From contig CM034607.1 in assembly GCA_020091685.1 (NCBI GenBank), forward strand, positions 8,367,465 to 8,431,464: 64,000 nt of DNA, in the 5' to 3' direction. How positions within the stretch are numbered: position 1 is the first letter of the stretch; each line of letters starts with the position of its first letter. The notes beneath the pieces are model-generated. The model was not told the DNA's origin. It saw nothing but the letters and a program-made list of their open reading frames with translations, and made no database searches. Below, piece after piece: positions 1 to 12,539 of the stretch. Source of the stretch: Lutjanus erythropterus (Eukaryota > Chordata > Actinopteri > Lutjaniformes > Lutjanidae). The position numbers and the translations under genes are program-made.

Positions 1-101
1 TTATGCAAAATTATGTAAGTAATTCAGTATACATAGATGAAGCTTTGTCTCCCATCTCAGTAAATTTCAAATGAGTTGAAATACTTGTGACTCTTTTGCA
101 G

Positions 102-1641
102 GTGTTGATTTACAGTCCCACATTTTTCAAATATGTCTACGAGTCGTGGCTCGAAGGTCACGGACGGTATCCGTCCACCGGCTTCCTCAGCCTGCTGCTC
201 GCTATCCACATATGTGATGAGGTGAGTTAAAATGCTGTTTTAAATACAGTACAGTGCTGAAATTCCTCAGTCAAGTGGAAAAAAAACCTATGAGGGCAAC
301 TTGATGTCTTATTTGTCTGAAGTGATTTGAAAATTGAACAAAATCCACAGATGAGACAGATGTTTTGCTGTCTTTGTGTCTAGAGCTGTCATGATTACGA
401 AATTTAGCTGATCCAAACAAGGTTGGCTATCGTTCACATCATTCACGTTCACACAAATATTGGTTTCATACTAATAAAAGTCACATATTTTTTTAAACTT
501 ACTAAATAGCATGTAGCAAGGAATTTCAGATGCACCCAGTGGCTAAGTGTTAGCTAATGCTAGTAAACATGCTAAACCATCAACAAAGAAAAACTGTGAA
601 AAAAAAGTCCAGTTATCTCCAACAGCAACTTATTTAACTTGCTAATTACTCACCTAAAGATGCTAATTATTTTTAAATATCTTAGGTATTAACTGCAGAA
701 ATGCTAACATTTCTTTTAACATAACAACAGGACATGTATTCAGCTTACACTGATGGAACAAAATCACATAGAAAAGATGATTCCTTGGTGTGTTGAACAG
801 TGCATATCACACACTACAAACATAACAAGACCAAAATATTTAAATAAGATGGAAAACAACATAACAAATAGAAAATTATTTCACAGGGTGGAAAACAACA
901 CAAAAGACATCACAACACGAAAAAAAACATGAGACAAAAAACAGCATAACAGACATCACAAGACAAAAAAATGAAAACAATGTAAAAGACATAACACAAA
1001 AGAGACGTAACAAAACTAAAAACAAGGTAAAAGACCTAACACATAAAAAATAAGACTGTAGACAAAACTAAAAACAACATAAAAGACATAACACAAAAAA
1101 GATGTAACAAGACTACAAAGAATCAAAAAGAAGAAAGACCTAACAAGTTGAAAAACAACATAAAAGACAGCTACTTTTTACGTTTATAATTAAAGTAGAT
1201 TTCGGAGCCTGTCCTGTTTCACTTTTACCTAATCAAAGATGTTGAATTTGTACTTCTTTTTTTCCCACAAGTATCTGTACTTCAACTTGAGTAAAGAATC
1301 TCTGTACTTTTGTCACTTCTGGCTGCTTTTATACTGGCGAATGGAAACTGTTATAACAGTTATGCAAAATGGTTGCAGTCAGCTCAAAGAATCACGATCG
1401 GGTGATTACATAAGAATTGTGTTAGGCCTATTTGTGACACACTGCTTTTGTTCCTCGTCTGCTCCAGGTCAGCGTGTTTGGATTCGGCGCAGACCAGTAC
1501 GGCAACTGGCACCACTACTGGGAGGAGAACCATTTGGCTGGAGCTTTCCGACACACGGGAGTCCATGATGGAGATTACGAATATAATGTCACCCTGCTGC
1601 TGGCAGACAAGCACAAAATCCGAATGTTTAAAGGCAGATGA
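102..1641 (+). CDS. st3gal1: Beta-galactoside alpha-2,3-sialyltransferase (ST3Gal1-like), last two coding exons, 5' partial
   Basis: Exons 102-221 (40 codons) and 1468-1641 (57 codons plus TGA) join in frame. The first follows a TTTTGCAG acceptor and ends at GAG|gtgagt; the second follows GCTCCAG. The encoded tail contains GHGRYPSTG, then [18 protein letters not shown] (sialyl motifs III and VS), and ends KIRMFKGR. By knowledge of the family, ST3Gal1/ST3Gal2 are Golgi type II membrane enzymes that move sialic acid from CMP-sialic acid onto Gal-beta-1,3-GalNAc of O-glycans and glycolipids. The ending resembles ST3Gal1 (KIRIFKGR) more than ST3Gal2, and ST3GAL1 is on human chromosome 8q24 like PARP10, CPSF1 and ADCK5. 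The signal anchor, stem, motif L and most of motif S are outside the window. Teleosts have extra st3gal1/2-type paralogues, so the family is firm but the exact symbol is less so. I could not place its poly(A) site. Confidence 0.85.
840..1165. repeat. A-rich imperfect tandem repeat in the sialyltransferase intron
   Basis: The words AACATAAAAGACATAACAC, AACAAGACTA and AAAACAACATAAAAGAC recur many times with changes over about 330 bp. The strand is very poor in T and G. It lies in the intron between the two st3gal1 exons (222-1467). The composition resembles the array at 6.2-7.3 kb but the unit is different. The rest of this intron shows nothing else I can name. Confidence 0.6.
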
Positions 1642-2782
1642 TACCAAACCCATATGTGCCACGTTTGTTTTTCCTTCCTCCCACGCTGGGAGAACATTTT
1701 TACCATGATTTCCAAAGACGTTCTCACACTGTCCATTCTCTCGTTCTTTACTTGAACTGTGGTTTAAGAAATGTCACTCCTGTTGACAAAGCTTTTGTCT
1801 TTGAACACTGAACAAGGCAAAAGGCACACTGCCACGTGTGACTGGGAGTGAACACACAGAAGACAAGAGAAGATGTCTTTTCAACAAGCATGCTATACAT
1901 AAAAAGCTTTAGTACTATCATATAATATGTGTATACTCAATCTGTCCTCTTTTCTATAAATTGTTAGCATTGTGGCTACCTGAAGCTTTGCGTGTTAATC
2001 CTCATTGACACAACATAAGTCCTGTTAACAGCAGTAGTCACACAAAGTGCCATATTATTCAGTTGATGTACAGACATAGCAAGGGGGATTTTGTGCAAAG
2101 TTCATCGTTGTCATTTATGCCAGAAGAGCATCTCATGAAAATATAACCACTGTCTGCTGATCTGAAAGGTGGATATTGGAAGCAGCTCAAATTGACAAGC
2201 AGCAAACCTAAAAGCATTTTAATGAGCTTCACAACAAAACATACTGCAAATATGCCTTCAGTTTGAGGAAAGTGAAAGTGGTTTATTATAGTAAAGGCAG
2301 GTATGAGAGAGAGAGAGAATCAGCTCCTTTTCCATCACAATGACCGATTTCAACCCAATTCTCATAAACTACCTGCACTACACTGCTCCTTGTATCTTGC
2401 TTGTCTGATTGCAGCTGTAAAATGTAGTTCGACAAGGCCAAAGAACATTAAAATCAGCCCCAAAGAACATATTTTATTATAATAGGTACCACAGGGCTTT
2501 AGCCGGGGTTTTTTAGAAATGCTGATGCCTTTCAAGACTCTGAACCTGCAGTGGATCATTAGTGCTCTGACCATGGGTACCATTAAACAGCCAGACTGGG
2601 CTGCACCAACAAAGATTAATTTAATCTAAGATTAGTTCTTAACAGAGCACAGCAAAACTAGGTTTGAAATGAGTAAATCCAGGCTTAAAATTAAGCAGAG
2701 CTCTGTTGCACAATTAATAACTAACAAGTGTTGATGGGACCTAAGTGTGAAAAGGAGAGAAACCTGTACAAACAAAATCTTC

Positions 2783-3122
2783 CATTGTTTGCTAGCTGGC
2801 TAAAAGCTGTATAAAACGTTACATTGTTGGCTAGCTTAGCTTAAAAAGTTAACAAAATGGGGCATTGTTTGCAAGCTAGCTGAAAAGTTGTCAAAATGTT
2901 AGATTGTTGCAAGCTAGCTAAAAAATTATCAAAATGTAATATTGTTTGCTAGCTAGCTGAAAAGTTAAGAAAATGTTACACTGTTTGCAAGCAAGCTAAA
3001 ACATTAACAAAATGTTACATTTTTGCAAGCTAGCTAAAAAAGTGAACAAAATGTTACAATGTATGCAAGCTAGATGAAAGGGTTGGCAAAATATCGCATT
3101 GTTTGCAAGCTAGCTAAAAAGC
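2783..3122. repeat. Minisatellite, unit about 38 bp, about nine copies
   Basis: Each unit reads approximately TTGTTTGCAAGCTAGCTAAAAA followed by GTTAACAAAATGTTACA. The core GCAAGCTAGCT is itself nearly palindromic. Unit length drifts between about 36 and 40 bp and copies differ by several substitutions, so the array is not freshly expanded. There is no coding potential. Confidence 0.85.
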
Positions 3123-6100
3123 CGAGTGAAAAGACTTACATTAACACTGGATCACATTTTAAATTAGCGTTTGAAGTGTTTGGTGCAACAGAATTACTTT
3201 TATTCTACGTTTAGAATAAAAACTAAACTGATCTTAATTTTAGGCTAGTTTTAAAGTTTACTGCAACAAAATTTGAAAAAAACATGATTTAATCAAGATT
3301 AAAAGGTATTGTTGGTGCAACCCAGCCAAAATGTACTTATCAAATGTCAACTACAATCAATACTGTATTAAGAATAGATAAAATGTGTAATGTGAAAAGT
3401 ATTGCTTCTTGTGACAAACCTACAAAGAATAATAACATGTAGCTCCCCCAGTTTTGCAGAACTTCGTAGCGTCTTTCAGCTCATTGTTCTGGTTTTACAG
3501 CCACATTGTCTCACTTTCACTGCTCTCATCAACCTCTCTTACAACAGACAGCTATTTCTGGCAAAATAAAAAAGGATAAACCTACTCTTCACCAAAAACC
3601 ATGCATCCATCAGGAAATTTAGCAAGTAGATGGTGAACATGGTGGAGCATTAAGCAGCAAGGGAACCACAGTCAGGAGTTGGTGCAGACCAAAACAGAGC
3701 TGAAGGGAAAATTGATAAATGACTTGCATTCTCCAGGTGGCCAGAAACAGGTCTCCAAGTAAGCGCTAATGTTGCTGTGTGTATGCTGATGTGTTACAGT
3801 TTGTTGCACTTACACAAAGTCACCAAAAAATCAGTTAAAGTAGGCTTGAAACAGAGGCATGAATGTGATCATTTTAAATGCTTTTTATCGTCACCTTAAA
3901 CAACAAACCTTAAATTGAAAAAAGGAATTCAAGAAATAAAACATTAAATGCCCTCGTCCCTCCTACATACCACCACCACCATTTGGACGTTTGACCACAT
4001 ACCAAGAATAAGGTTCCTAAAATTAATCAGATTTGTCACATTTATTTATTCAGTGATTTGTTCCATTACAGAATGTTTCCTGTTATTTATTTTTCTCTCA
4101 ACATGATGATCAGAATGTGTTTCAAAGCCCTCTTCACATGGCCAAAAATAAATGCTGGCAGGGAAATTCTGAATCCTTTTTTGTTAATCTTAGATTTGAC
4201 AAATTTAGTACATGGGGTATAAAAATACTGAAATCAGCCTTCCCAAAACACACACACGTTGTGTACATTTAGATCTATGCTAGCAGTCTGGCTATACTGT
4301 AAACATGATTGGTCTGTCCCTCCAGCATTCATGTTCAATCAGAAATGTTCAGCCAAGTACACTTTGCCCTGATCAGGAACTTAACTTCAGGTAAAATAAC
4401 GTCCTGAACGAAACTTACCCTAAATAACCCTGGTGCCTGTGGTGGAAACACACCGAGTTCCTCCAATGGTATAGTGCCTGGGGAAAGTTCCTGCGGTGGA
4501 AACACAGCTTTAAGTCTTGATTTAAATTGTGTGTTTAAACTCCCTCCAGCCAGAGCAGGACATCAAAACTGTTTTAGAAATCCAGGCTTGCGGATTATTT
4601 TTACTCACATTCCTTTTAATTACATGGCTCATTACAAAGTGAGCAGTCAGCGGTGAGACAGCATTGTTTTGGGGTTGATTTTTTTGGAACGTCCACTGGC
4701 CCTGAAGGCCTCTACTGGAGACCTGGATTAAGAGTTGTGCTGAAGTGAAGCCACTGATGAGATTTTTGCTCATGTTGTGAAAAAATGCTGCTTAAAGTGT
4801 TTTACAAACTCCAGATTCTTTATCATATTGTAGACATTCATCATTCATTCACTGATATGATACAGCCTATACAGGGGTGCCTTATCATTAAAATCAATGA
4901 TGTACTGTACAGTTTTGATGGACACTGGGACGTATATTTCTCATGAAAAGTAGGTGTTAAGTGCCTTTAATGGGAGTTTTTTAAGACTTTATTTCACCAT
5001 CAAATTGTGCTGTATTGTAATTATTATCATTATAATCCCCAAGTTATGTTATTGTTGTGTATACAGTGTCAGTTTTAGAGAATCATATGCATGGTACATA
5101 CAGTATAACCATCTTAAGTATTTGTCACAGAACAAAATGTCGGTTGTATTCATGTAGGGTAGGTATGTTAACATCTTTGGCTCTGATGAAACTCATCCAT
5201 GTTGTCCAGGCTTGAAATTTGTAGCTGCACCCGCTGAGCTTGTCGTTGCTTTATGACTCCAAGAAACACGGACGCTCTTATCCTGCCCTCGTGTTATCAT
5301 TTTCACCGACGAATCTCTGATCTGAAACGTTGTATGCGTTATCCCAGATCGGTCTGGAATTGAGCTCGGCGGTGGTCTTCTAATGGGCTATGATTTGCTC
5401 CATGTGCCTTGAAACATAATGGGACATTTGCCCCGTCAGTGTCTTCATGATGGTTTTTCTCTCCGTGTGAGAGCAGGCTGATAAGAAGAGGAACCACAGC
5501 TTTTGTTCAGTTCAAACGTGTCTGCCACCTTGTAGAGTGTTGTTGTGTGTACATTTGTTCTGCAGGGGACACTGTCCCCTAGTGGACAAGAACATGTATC
5601 AGCATTAACGTCACTTGATTTGCCCATTACATGATATCTTCAAAATGAAATGACACTTTTAAAACTGCATTCATTGTTCAGTGTTCCAACATAAATACAA
5701 AGTCTGACACTTACCTGTACTCTGTCGACTTTTTCACCCAGCTGAGGTCTTCATTGTTGAATAGTTATATAAAACCCATTAAAGCAGCACCTTGAGAAAA
5801 AAAAATCTCATGTTTCTATTTGTTCTGTGTTATTCATAGTGTGAAGAAGTTTCAGGTCACTGATGCTGACTTGTGTGGGAGTCATGGCTAATGAAAAATA
5901 TTATTATTCATTATTATGCATTATTCAGTTATTCAGTGGACACCCACAGTACGGTGAAACACAACTGGAGCTTTTTTGCTGCAATGTGTGAAAAGGTCAA
6001 GGAGGTTAATTAATTATAAATAATACATTTCAGAACTTTATGCAGATTATTTGTGGGTAAACTGTTATTTGGATGGCTATGTTGTATACCCATGGATGGA

Positions 6101-6224
6101 TTACTGAGCAGGCCTCAGTGGGTACAGGCCCAAGGGCCCCTGAGGTCAGGGGGTCCATGTGCCAAAATCTCTGCTTAAAGTGACTATTAAGTTATGTTGT
6201 TAAAGGTCAATCCAATAAACCAAA

Positions 6225-7290
6225 GATACTCAAACCAACTACAATAGACACAAACCAGCTACAGAAAGATTCAAATGAAATGACCAAAACAGTACACAAA
6301 ATTAATTAAAAGAGATCCAGGATCACACCAACACCAGAGAGATGTGAAACGACCACAATGACGGCAAAGAGACACAAAAAAGAGCACAAAGATACACAAA
6401 GAGACCACAAAGAGGTGTAAAACAACCAGACAGAAACATAAAATGACTACAGAAATGCAAAATGAATCCTAGGAGATCCGATATCACTTCAAAAGAGATG
6501 CAAAACAACCACAAAGATGCACACAATGACTACAAAGAGATGCAAAATGACATAAAATGATTCAGAGACAGAAAATGACCACAAAGAAAAGCAAATGCAG
6601 AGCAGCTACAAAGAGACCCAAAACAAGCTCAAAGACACACAAAGAGATACAAAATGACCACAAAGATGCATACAATTACGACAAAGAGAAGCAAAATGAC
6701 TATGAAGAGACAAAAAAGAAACCACAGAGTTGTAACATCACCAGGAAGTACAAAACTATAAAGATATACAAAATGACTACAAAGAGACTCAAAGCAACCA
6801 CAAAGAGACTCAAAATGGCTATAGAGAGATGCAAAATGACCACAAAGTCTCACACAATGACCACAAAGTGTCGCAAAACAAGCACAAAGAGATGCAAAAC
6901 AACCACAAACAAATGCAAATGGACTACAAATAGATGGAAAATGTCAATAAAGACATGGAAAATAACTACAAAGAACTGCAAAAGACTACCAAAATAGCCA
7001 AGATCACTACAAAGAGATGCTAAATGACTACAAAGAGACGCAAAACAACTGCAAAGAGATGGAAGACTACAATAAGATCCAACATCACTACAAAGAGAAG
7101 CAAAGCTACCACAAAGGGACACAAAATGGGTTGTCATTGTTGAATAGTTATGTAAATCCAGTGTGTAACAACCACAAAGAAACGCAACATGACATCAGAC
7201 ACATAAAAAGAACTATGACATTCAACATTATTACAAAGAGATGTGCAACAACCAGAAAGTGATGCAAAGAGAGACCAAACAACTGCAAAT
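6225..7290. repeat. About 1-kb imperfect array of a 21-bp-class A/C-rich unit
   Basis: The unit is near ACCACAAAGAGATGCAAAATG (7 codons long) and is repeated with substitutions and small indels for about 1.06 kb. A unit length divisible by three keeps stops in register, so frames stay open on both strands (for example 6557-6997 on + and 6850-7137 on -). Their products are monotonous Lys/Thr-rich or Phe/Leu-rich strings with no domain. I read the array as non-coding. Confidence 0.85.
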
Positions 7291-8244
7291 AAAGTGACTG
7301 CTTTCAGTTTTGGTGGCTTGCTTCCATGTAGGGAGGTGGGGGGGAAATACACCAGTCTACAACAGCCAAGACAAGTTAAATGCATCTCAGTTTTTGCAAG
7401 TTAAGGGTAGTGTGGATGATTTAATCAGTCAAAGGAAAATCAGATACAAAAGAAAGAAACACTCATTTCAGTGTTTTGAGCCAGCATAATAATTGTGTCT
7501 AAAAAATATCAAGATTGTGTTTCCATGCCCCACGGCAACAACTTTGAATATCACTAGATTCCACTGTTGTGAAGATTCTGTTTTTCCCCATAGATATTCA
7601 TCTCATGTCTGCCAGTTAAATTGTTCTCTTTTAAAGGATGGAATCAGAAACATGGTCATTTGTCAGCTTTAATTGGTGAGGGGGTGTTTACTTAAATGCC
7701 CCTCGGTATGTGGCAAGTTTATTTAATCCAACACTACGCACAACAAATAATAGACTAGAATAAAAATGTTTTTAAAAAAAATGTGTTAATGCCAGCAGGT
7801 TTCTGGGGTTATTATTTCTTCTTCCAATTTAATATGCAAGAAACTTTTGATTCTGCGTTTTAATGTCATCTTTTTCCCAAAATAATCTTTGTATATAGAC
7901 CCATGATGATACCGTCCAACAGGGCGTTGGTGAATTTTACACTGTGTGCTTAAACAAGATTAAAAAAAAAAACCTTCAGCTACAGTTGTTATCCCTGAAG
8001 AATTGGCTACACAAGCGTCACTGCACTTTTATGTTCTTTGCTCTTTTGTTCATTAGGAGGCTGCTCAGCTTCCCACAGCTTGACTTCACAGTGCAGCTGT
8101 TTTGTGGCTGCTGTGGGAGAAACTTGTTCATTTTCACAAATTAGTGTAATTAGTGAGGTTGCTGAAGCAGCAATCACTTCTTATTAATAAACTTTATACT
8201 TTTCTGTGTTTTTAGTTTTATTCTCTTGTCCACAGACATTCAAA

Positions 8245-9000
8245 TATGAGAACTCATCACTATGACATGAACAATGTATGAAATATTATAAGATACAGAA
8301 TGGACCCTATTCAGTCACATTGTATTTATAGCTCAGTCTTTATACACTGATCATGTTACATTAAAATTTCAAAATGCTCACTTTGGCCTACTAATTATCC
8401 ATGTATAAGCTCATAATGATGACATGTAAAGTTAATGAGCTATAGAATGCATTGAACTGTATAGAGTCTGCGTAACCACCACTTTATTTATATCTCAGCC
8501 TCAAATCAGAATTCAAAATGTTCTGTACTGCACGCTGATGAGCTGCTTCTCAACGTGTCATGATGACATTTATGATTTCTGTGTTATGATGAGTTATGTA
8601 ATTCTTTGAAGCCTATATGGGGTTCAGTTCACTGTCACTGTATTTATCAAATTATTTTAAGATACCCAGTACGGCACATTAATCAATCATCCATATGCGG
8701 CTCCTAATGAAAACATTTATAGTTTATGAGATATAAAATAGATCTTAACTTGCGGGAATTCTATTACATCCCATTCCACACATACAGTAAAATGCCTTGG
8801 AATCCATTCAGTGTCAGAACTCACTCACTGTATATACAGTACAACTCCACTGAAGGTAACATTCAGCATGGAGAACTCATATAAGCTCAAAATTAAACTG
8901 TGTAGGATATAGTGCATGCAGTCTATTGAATTTACAGTCTTGGACATTATATACAAAGGCCATTCAGATTACTTAAAGCTCGCTACTGCATACTGATCTA
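8245..9000. repeat. Diverged tandem repeat, period roughly 145-175 bp, about five copies
   Basis: A block resembling CTCATAATGATGACATGTAA followed by a GAGNTATANAATG-like stretch recurs near 8252, 8410, 8556, 8701 and 8876. Each is followed after 50-60 bp by a block resembling ATTCAGTCACATTGTATTTAT and then by one resembling ATTCAAAATGTTCTGTACTG. Order is kept but identity between copies is low. An old satellite-like array or internally repeated element fits; I inferred it by eye. Confidence 0.55.
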
Positions 9001-9293
9001 CCATACATTAATGCAATGTAGTCCATGCTGCCACCATTGTAACCACACTATGAATTAATAACCGAACACAAAAGAGTCAGTCAGTGAGGCCCTCTGATTA
9101 AATGATGCCTTTAATGTGAGTCAGAAAATGCATCTAAGTGCGACTTAGTACATTATACAGCACTGACTGCATTCAGATTTCACAAGCCTCATTATCATGT
9201 GGTGAAGAAATGTGTTTCAGCTCTGATAAAAGTTATGTAATATTATATGCTATGAGGTTCTCATATGCTTACGATGCAAAACATGTTCAAAGA

Positions 9294-9532
9294 GCAGTGA
9301 TGGAAGAAGTGCTAAGATCTTATCCTGCAATATTATCACTGAGTACAATTACAAGTAAAAGTCCTGCATTGATTTGAGGCATTGAGGTAAAGTTAGTAAC
9401 CTAATTGTCTGTTTTGTATAGAACATTAAATTAAATATATAAAACAACAACAACAAAATGTGGTGGATTAACAGTGTAAGTACAATACTTGAGTAAATAT
9501 ACTTACTTCCTTTCCACCACTGTCAAACAGTG
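9294..9532. mobile_element. Short inverted-repeat element (MITE-like), TACTTAAGT-rich family
   Basis: The left end reads CAGTGATGGAAGAAGTGCT. The right end reads CTTCCTTTCCACCACTG, its approximate inverse. The interior has the repeated motifs TACTTGAGTAAATATACTTA and AAGTAAAAGTCCTGC, which recur at 59.43-59.92 kb. No transposase frame is present, so it would be a non-autonomous DNA element. Similar motifs stand at 9980-10060. Confidence 0.65.
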
Positions 9533-9566
9533 GCAAAAAATTATTGCAACCAGTGTGATATATTTT

Positions 9567-9600
9567 GTTTAATATAATATAATATAATATAATATAATAA
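9567..9600. repeat. (TAATA)n microsatellite
   Basis: About six uninterrupted 5-bp units of TAATA/AATAT type, followed by a looser AATAAATGAATGAATAAG run. Confidence 0.9.
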
Positions 9601-10630
9601 ATTATAATAAATGAATGAATAAGTAAATAAAATTACAGTAGACATATGGTATAAATAGGCCTGGAACTTGGTGAGATTGTTTTCTCAACTATAATAACAT
9701 TATTAATTTCAGAATTAAAAGGACCAAAAGATGGATAACTGAAGTCGCTGGAGTTTGTTTTATTTTATTTGTGTTTGTTTTTTTCTCTTTTTATTGTGTT
9801 TATGTTGTATATTGTTGTTTTATGGCTTTATTTTTCTATTTGTTATTCATGCAAAGTCTGCTTCTATTCAGTTTCAGTCTGAGCATGAATGTAATAAAGT
9901 CTAACTGTAATATATATAATATATATGTTACAACAATTTCTATAGTGGCACTTACGCTTTATAAAGTTCTAAAAAATAGTCAGTGGTGTAAAGTAACTTA
10001 GTATATGTACTCAAGTACTGTACTTAAGTACAATTTTGAGGTACTTGAGCCGTTCCGTTGTGTACTACATCAGGTTGTAATTGAAAATGAAAGGTGAAAA
10101 GTTGTCGTTGAAAAGACAGTCAGACCGACTCAACACAGCCCAAATTTTAATGTCTATTTTTGGTCTGTTTTGAGGATTTTAACCAAATCACAAAGACCAA
10201 ACAAGACACTAATTTTAAGTCTATTTTGGGGCTAAAGAAAATTCAGCATGGACCAACCAGATTTAGCCCAAAGACAAGGCTGAAATGATGTCAGGAGCTT
10301 GGTGGGATCCATCTGCCCTGCAGTGTATAAAGTAGCTGAAATGAGCACATGAAACACGGTACACACAGGTGTTACTAATGATACTAATGAAGTTCTTGTT
10401 CTTGACAGAGTCAGGGTTCTACTGTACATGCAGGCTCACTGGACCGGCTCTGACACACTGAACTGAACAGAACCTTAATTAGTAAAACTGGAAACACCTG
10501 TGTTTATCCTACTATTTCATATCAAAATGGCTGCTGTGAAAAGGGTTTATAATTTTGCACTTTTTCTTACATAAGTTTGAATGCAGGATATTTACTTGTA
10601 ACAGAGTATTTTACACTGTGATATTACTAC

Positions 10631-11429
10631 TCAGGGGTGGAAGTAATTCATTACAAATACTCAAGCTACTGTAATTAAGTAGTTTTTGTGTACTTTTATG
10701 AGTAGATTTTGAAGTCTGTACTATAACTCATACTTAAGTGTACATCATGTAATATTTATTTCTTTGAAAAATATTCATAATTGAGTGCTGAGTACAATTT
10801 GAATTAATATCCACACCTTTTATCTGGATTTTTGGAGCCAGCTGATCTGATCACAAACAGGCCCATGAAAACAGACATGGATGGAAAACTAATCACTGCA
10901 GCAGCACAGGTTTGGACTAAGGATGTTAATGATTGATGATTAATCAATTAATCACCATTGGGAATTCAAACAATTGAAAATACATTCATAGTTTAGAAAT
11001 GGCAGTAATTGCATCTCATTTAACATTGTTTTGTCTGGCAGAGCCATTTATTGAGAAAGGAAACTGAAATTTAAAAATGACGAAACAAAACAGAAAAAAA
11101 TGGACGTGACAGAAACATGTTTTGTATCTTATAAATTATCAATAATTAATTGATTGTTTGCATTTTCAACCATCAGTTAAGGAAAATGCACAAAATTTGC
11201 AACCTTGGAGAGGAGGTGACTGCAAACAGAAACACTTTTGACTGAATGCTGTTATTGATAATGTATTAAAACTTAACAGTTAAAAAGTAACTAATACTCG
11301 GAGTAATTTTAAGATGAATACTTTGTACTTTTACTTGTTTTTTAACACACCAGTGCTCTTATTTGGAATTGAGTACTAACAGTACTTGTACTTGAGTAGA
11401 TTTTTCCAGTACTCTTTCCACCACTGTTA
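10631..11429. mobile_element. Longer element with GGGGTGGAAGTA / CTTTCCACCACTG ends
   Basis: The left end reads AGGGGTGGAAGTAATTCATT and the right end reads TCCAGTACTCTTTCCACCACTG, approximate inverted repeats like those at 9294-9532. Both flanks carry the TACTTNAGTA words typical of the family. The interior of about 700 bp has no useful frame. The element ends about 100 bp before the proposed parp10 promoter and first exon. Confidence 0.55.
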
Positions 11430-11524
11430 GTACTCCTGCTGAAGTAAGAATTATAACTTCTTGTACCATTGTAAAAAGTACTACTTGTTACTGTGCTGTC
11501 AGGAGTAAAGTCTGTCTGTTCCCC

Positions 11525-11653
11525 TTTAACACGTGAAGCTGATGACGCCACCGTCTGTTCAACCAGCGGCACAACGAGGAAGTGCTCGCAGTCTCCACTT
11601 CAGCCCGTCTGGACCGAACGATTTCATGAGCAAATGTTTTCCTTGTAGCACAG
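11525..11653 (+). promoter_or_regulatory. parp10: Candidate parp10 promoter edge and untranslated first exon
   Basis: A CACGTG E-box (11530-11535) and a CRE-like TGATGACGCC (from 11540) stand directly before a GC-richer stretch ending at a strong donor, CACAG|gtaagt (exon end 11653). The first coding exon of parp10 opens with an acceptor one base before its ATG, so an upstream non-coding exon must exist, and this is the best candidate I see. If spliced to 14027, the exon would carry an upstream ATG (ATGAGCAAATG) in another frame overlapping the main start. Transcript data are lacking; inference only. Confidence 0.4.
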
Positions 11654-11789
11654 GTAAGTTAGGTAATACTCCACAAACGCGTTTACCCTTCGTGAAAACG
11701 TATTTTCTCATCCTGTCGCCAGAATAAAGACGCAGTAGTGATGCAGCACAGCTCCGCTTCAGGGTCCAAACATGGCAACTGTAGCTACT

Positions 11790-11801
11790 AGTTTCACTTT
11801 G
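11790..11801 (+). promoter_or_regulatory. ISRE-like site just downstream of the candidate parp10 first exon
   Basis: AGTTTCACTTTG differs by one base from the interferon-stimulated response element core AGTTTCNNTTTC. It lies about 140 bp after the candidate first-exon donor. Mammalian PARP10 is interferon-inducible, so the position makes sense, but a 12-bp near-match can occur by chance. Confidence 0.3.
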
Positions 11802-12539
11802 CAGTTGGAAAAATGAGCAGAGACGAATCTGAACTTCAGGGCTGCTACGCAGTAAAATAAACAGCAAACGAAGCTAATGGCTCTTATTTCTAAACTGTTG
11901 ATACAAGCAAATATACCACCATTAGCTTCATTTTGCTCCTGAAATTCTGTTACTAACTAGGTGTTTTGAAAAGCGGAGCTTCCTGTTAGGTAGCTTTGGA
12001 GGTGTCAGTGTTGTGCAGTAGGCCGTAATCCTTATCTTGACAGGCTCATTTACTGACTCTGATCATGTAAACGCGAACAAATTCTTAAATTAGCTTAAAA
12101 AAACAATGCTGTTGTGTTGCCTTCTAAGTGTTAAAGTTTATTTGAGCACAATTATGACCACTACTATAAAATGTAGTAGTAGTAAAGGTAAATAAGTTGT
12201 GTGAGTATCAGCAAAAAAGCAGTGACTCAGACTTACTTTTCATTCGGTTATGAAGGAGAACAAACCATCTGCACTTTACAAGTGTTTAGGGATTGACCAT
12301 AATTGTACTTTTTTTTAAAGTTTGAAGAAATGTTTGGGTTCAATTCAGTTGGACTTTATTATTGTTAACACAATGAGCACATATGTAAACTAAAAGGAGA
12401 TTTATGGCTTCACTAAGACAGTGCGAGGGAGGGAAACACATACATAAACATAAAATAAAATGCAGATAAAGGGAGGAATAGCAACATTTGTACAGACTTG
12501 TATTGAATGAGGTAGTATGTATCTGAGCTGTATAATATA

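Larger units (their letters stand above)
1642..11520. other. Gene-free interval between st3gal1 and parp10 (3'UTR plus intergenic DNA)
   Basis: The left part must include the st3gal1 3' UTR, whose end I cannot fix. No chain of open frames with splice sites is visible on either strand. The interval holds a 38-bp-class minisatellite (2783-3122), a 21-bp-class array (6225-7290), a diverged array of about 150-bp units (8245-9000), and transposon-like repeats from 9.3 kb to 11.4 kb. I see nothing nameable at 3.2-6.2 kb and 7.3-8.2 kb. Confidence 0.6.

Noticed and set aside
6557-6997. 146-codon open frame, Lys/Thr-rich
   Set aside because: Lies wholly in a 21-bp-class tandem array whose unit length keeps frames open; the opposite strand is equally open and the product has no domain.
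9771-10001. Hydrophobic 76-codon frame resembling membrane segments
   Set aside because: T-rich DNA gives Phe/Leu/Tyr strings by chance; no homology or gene structure.
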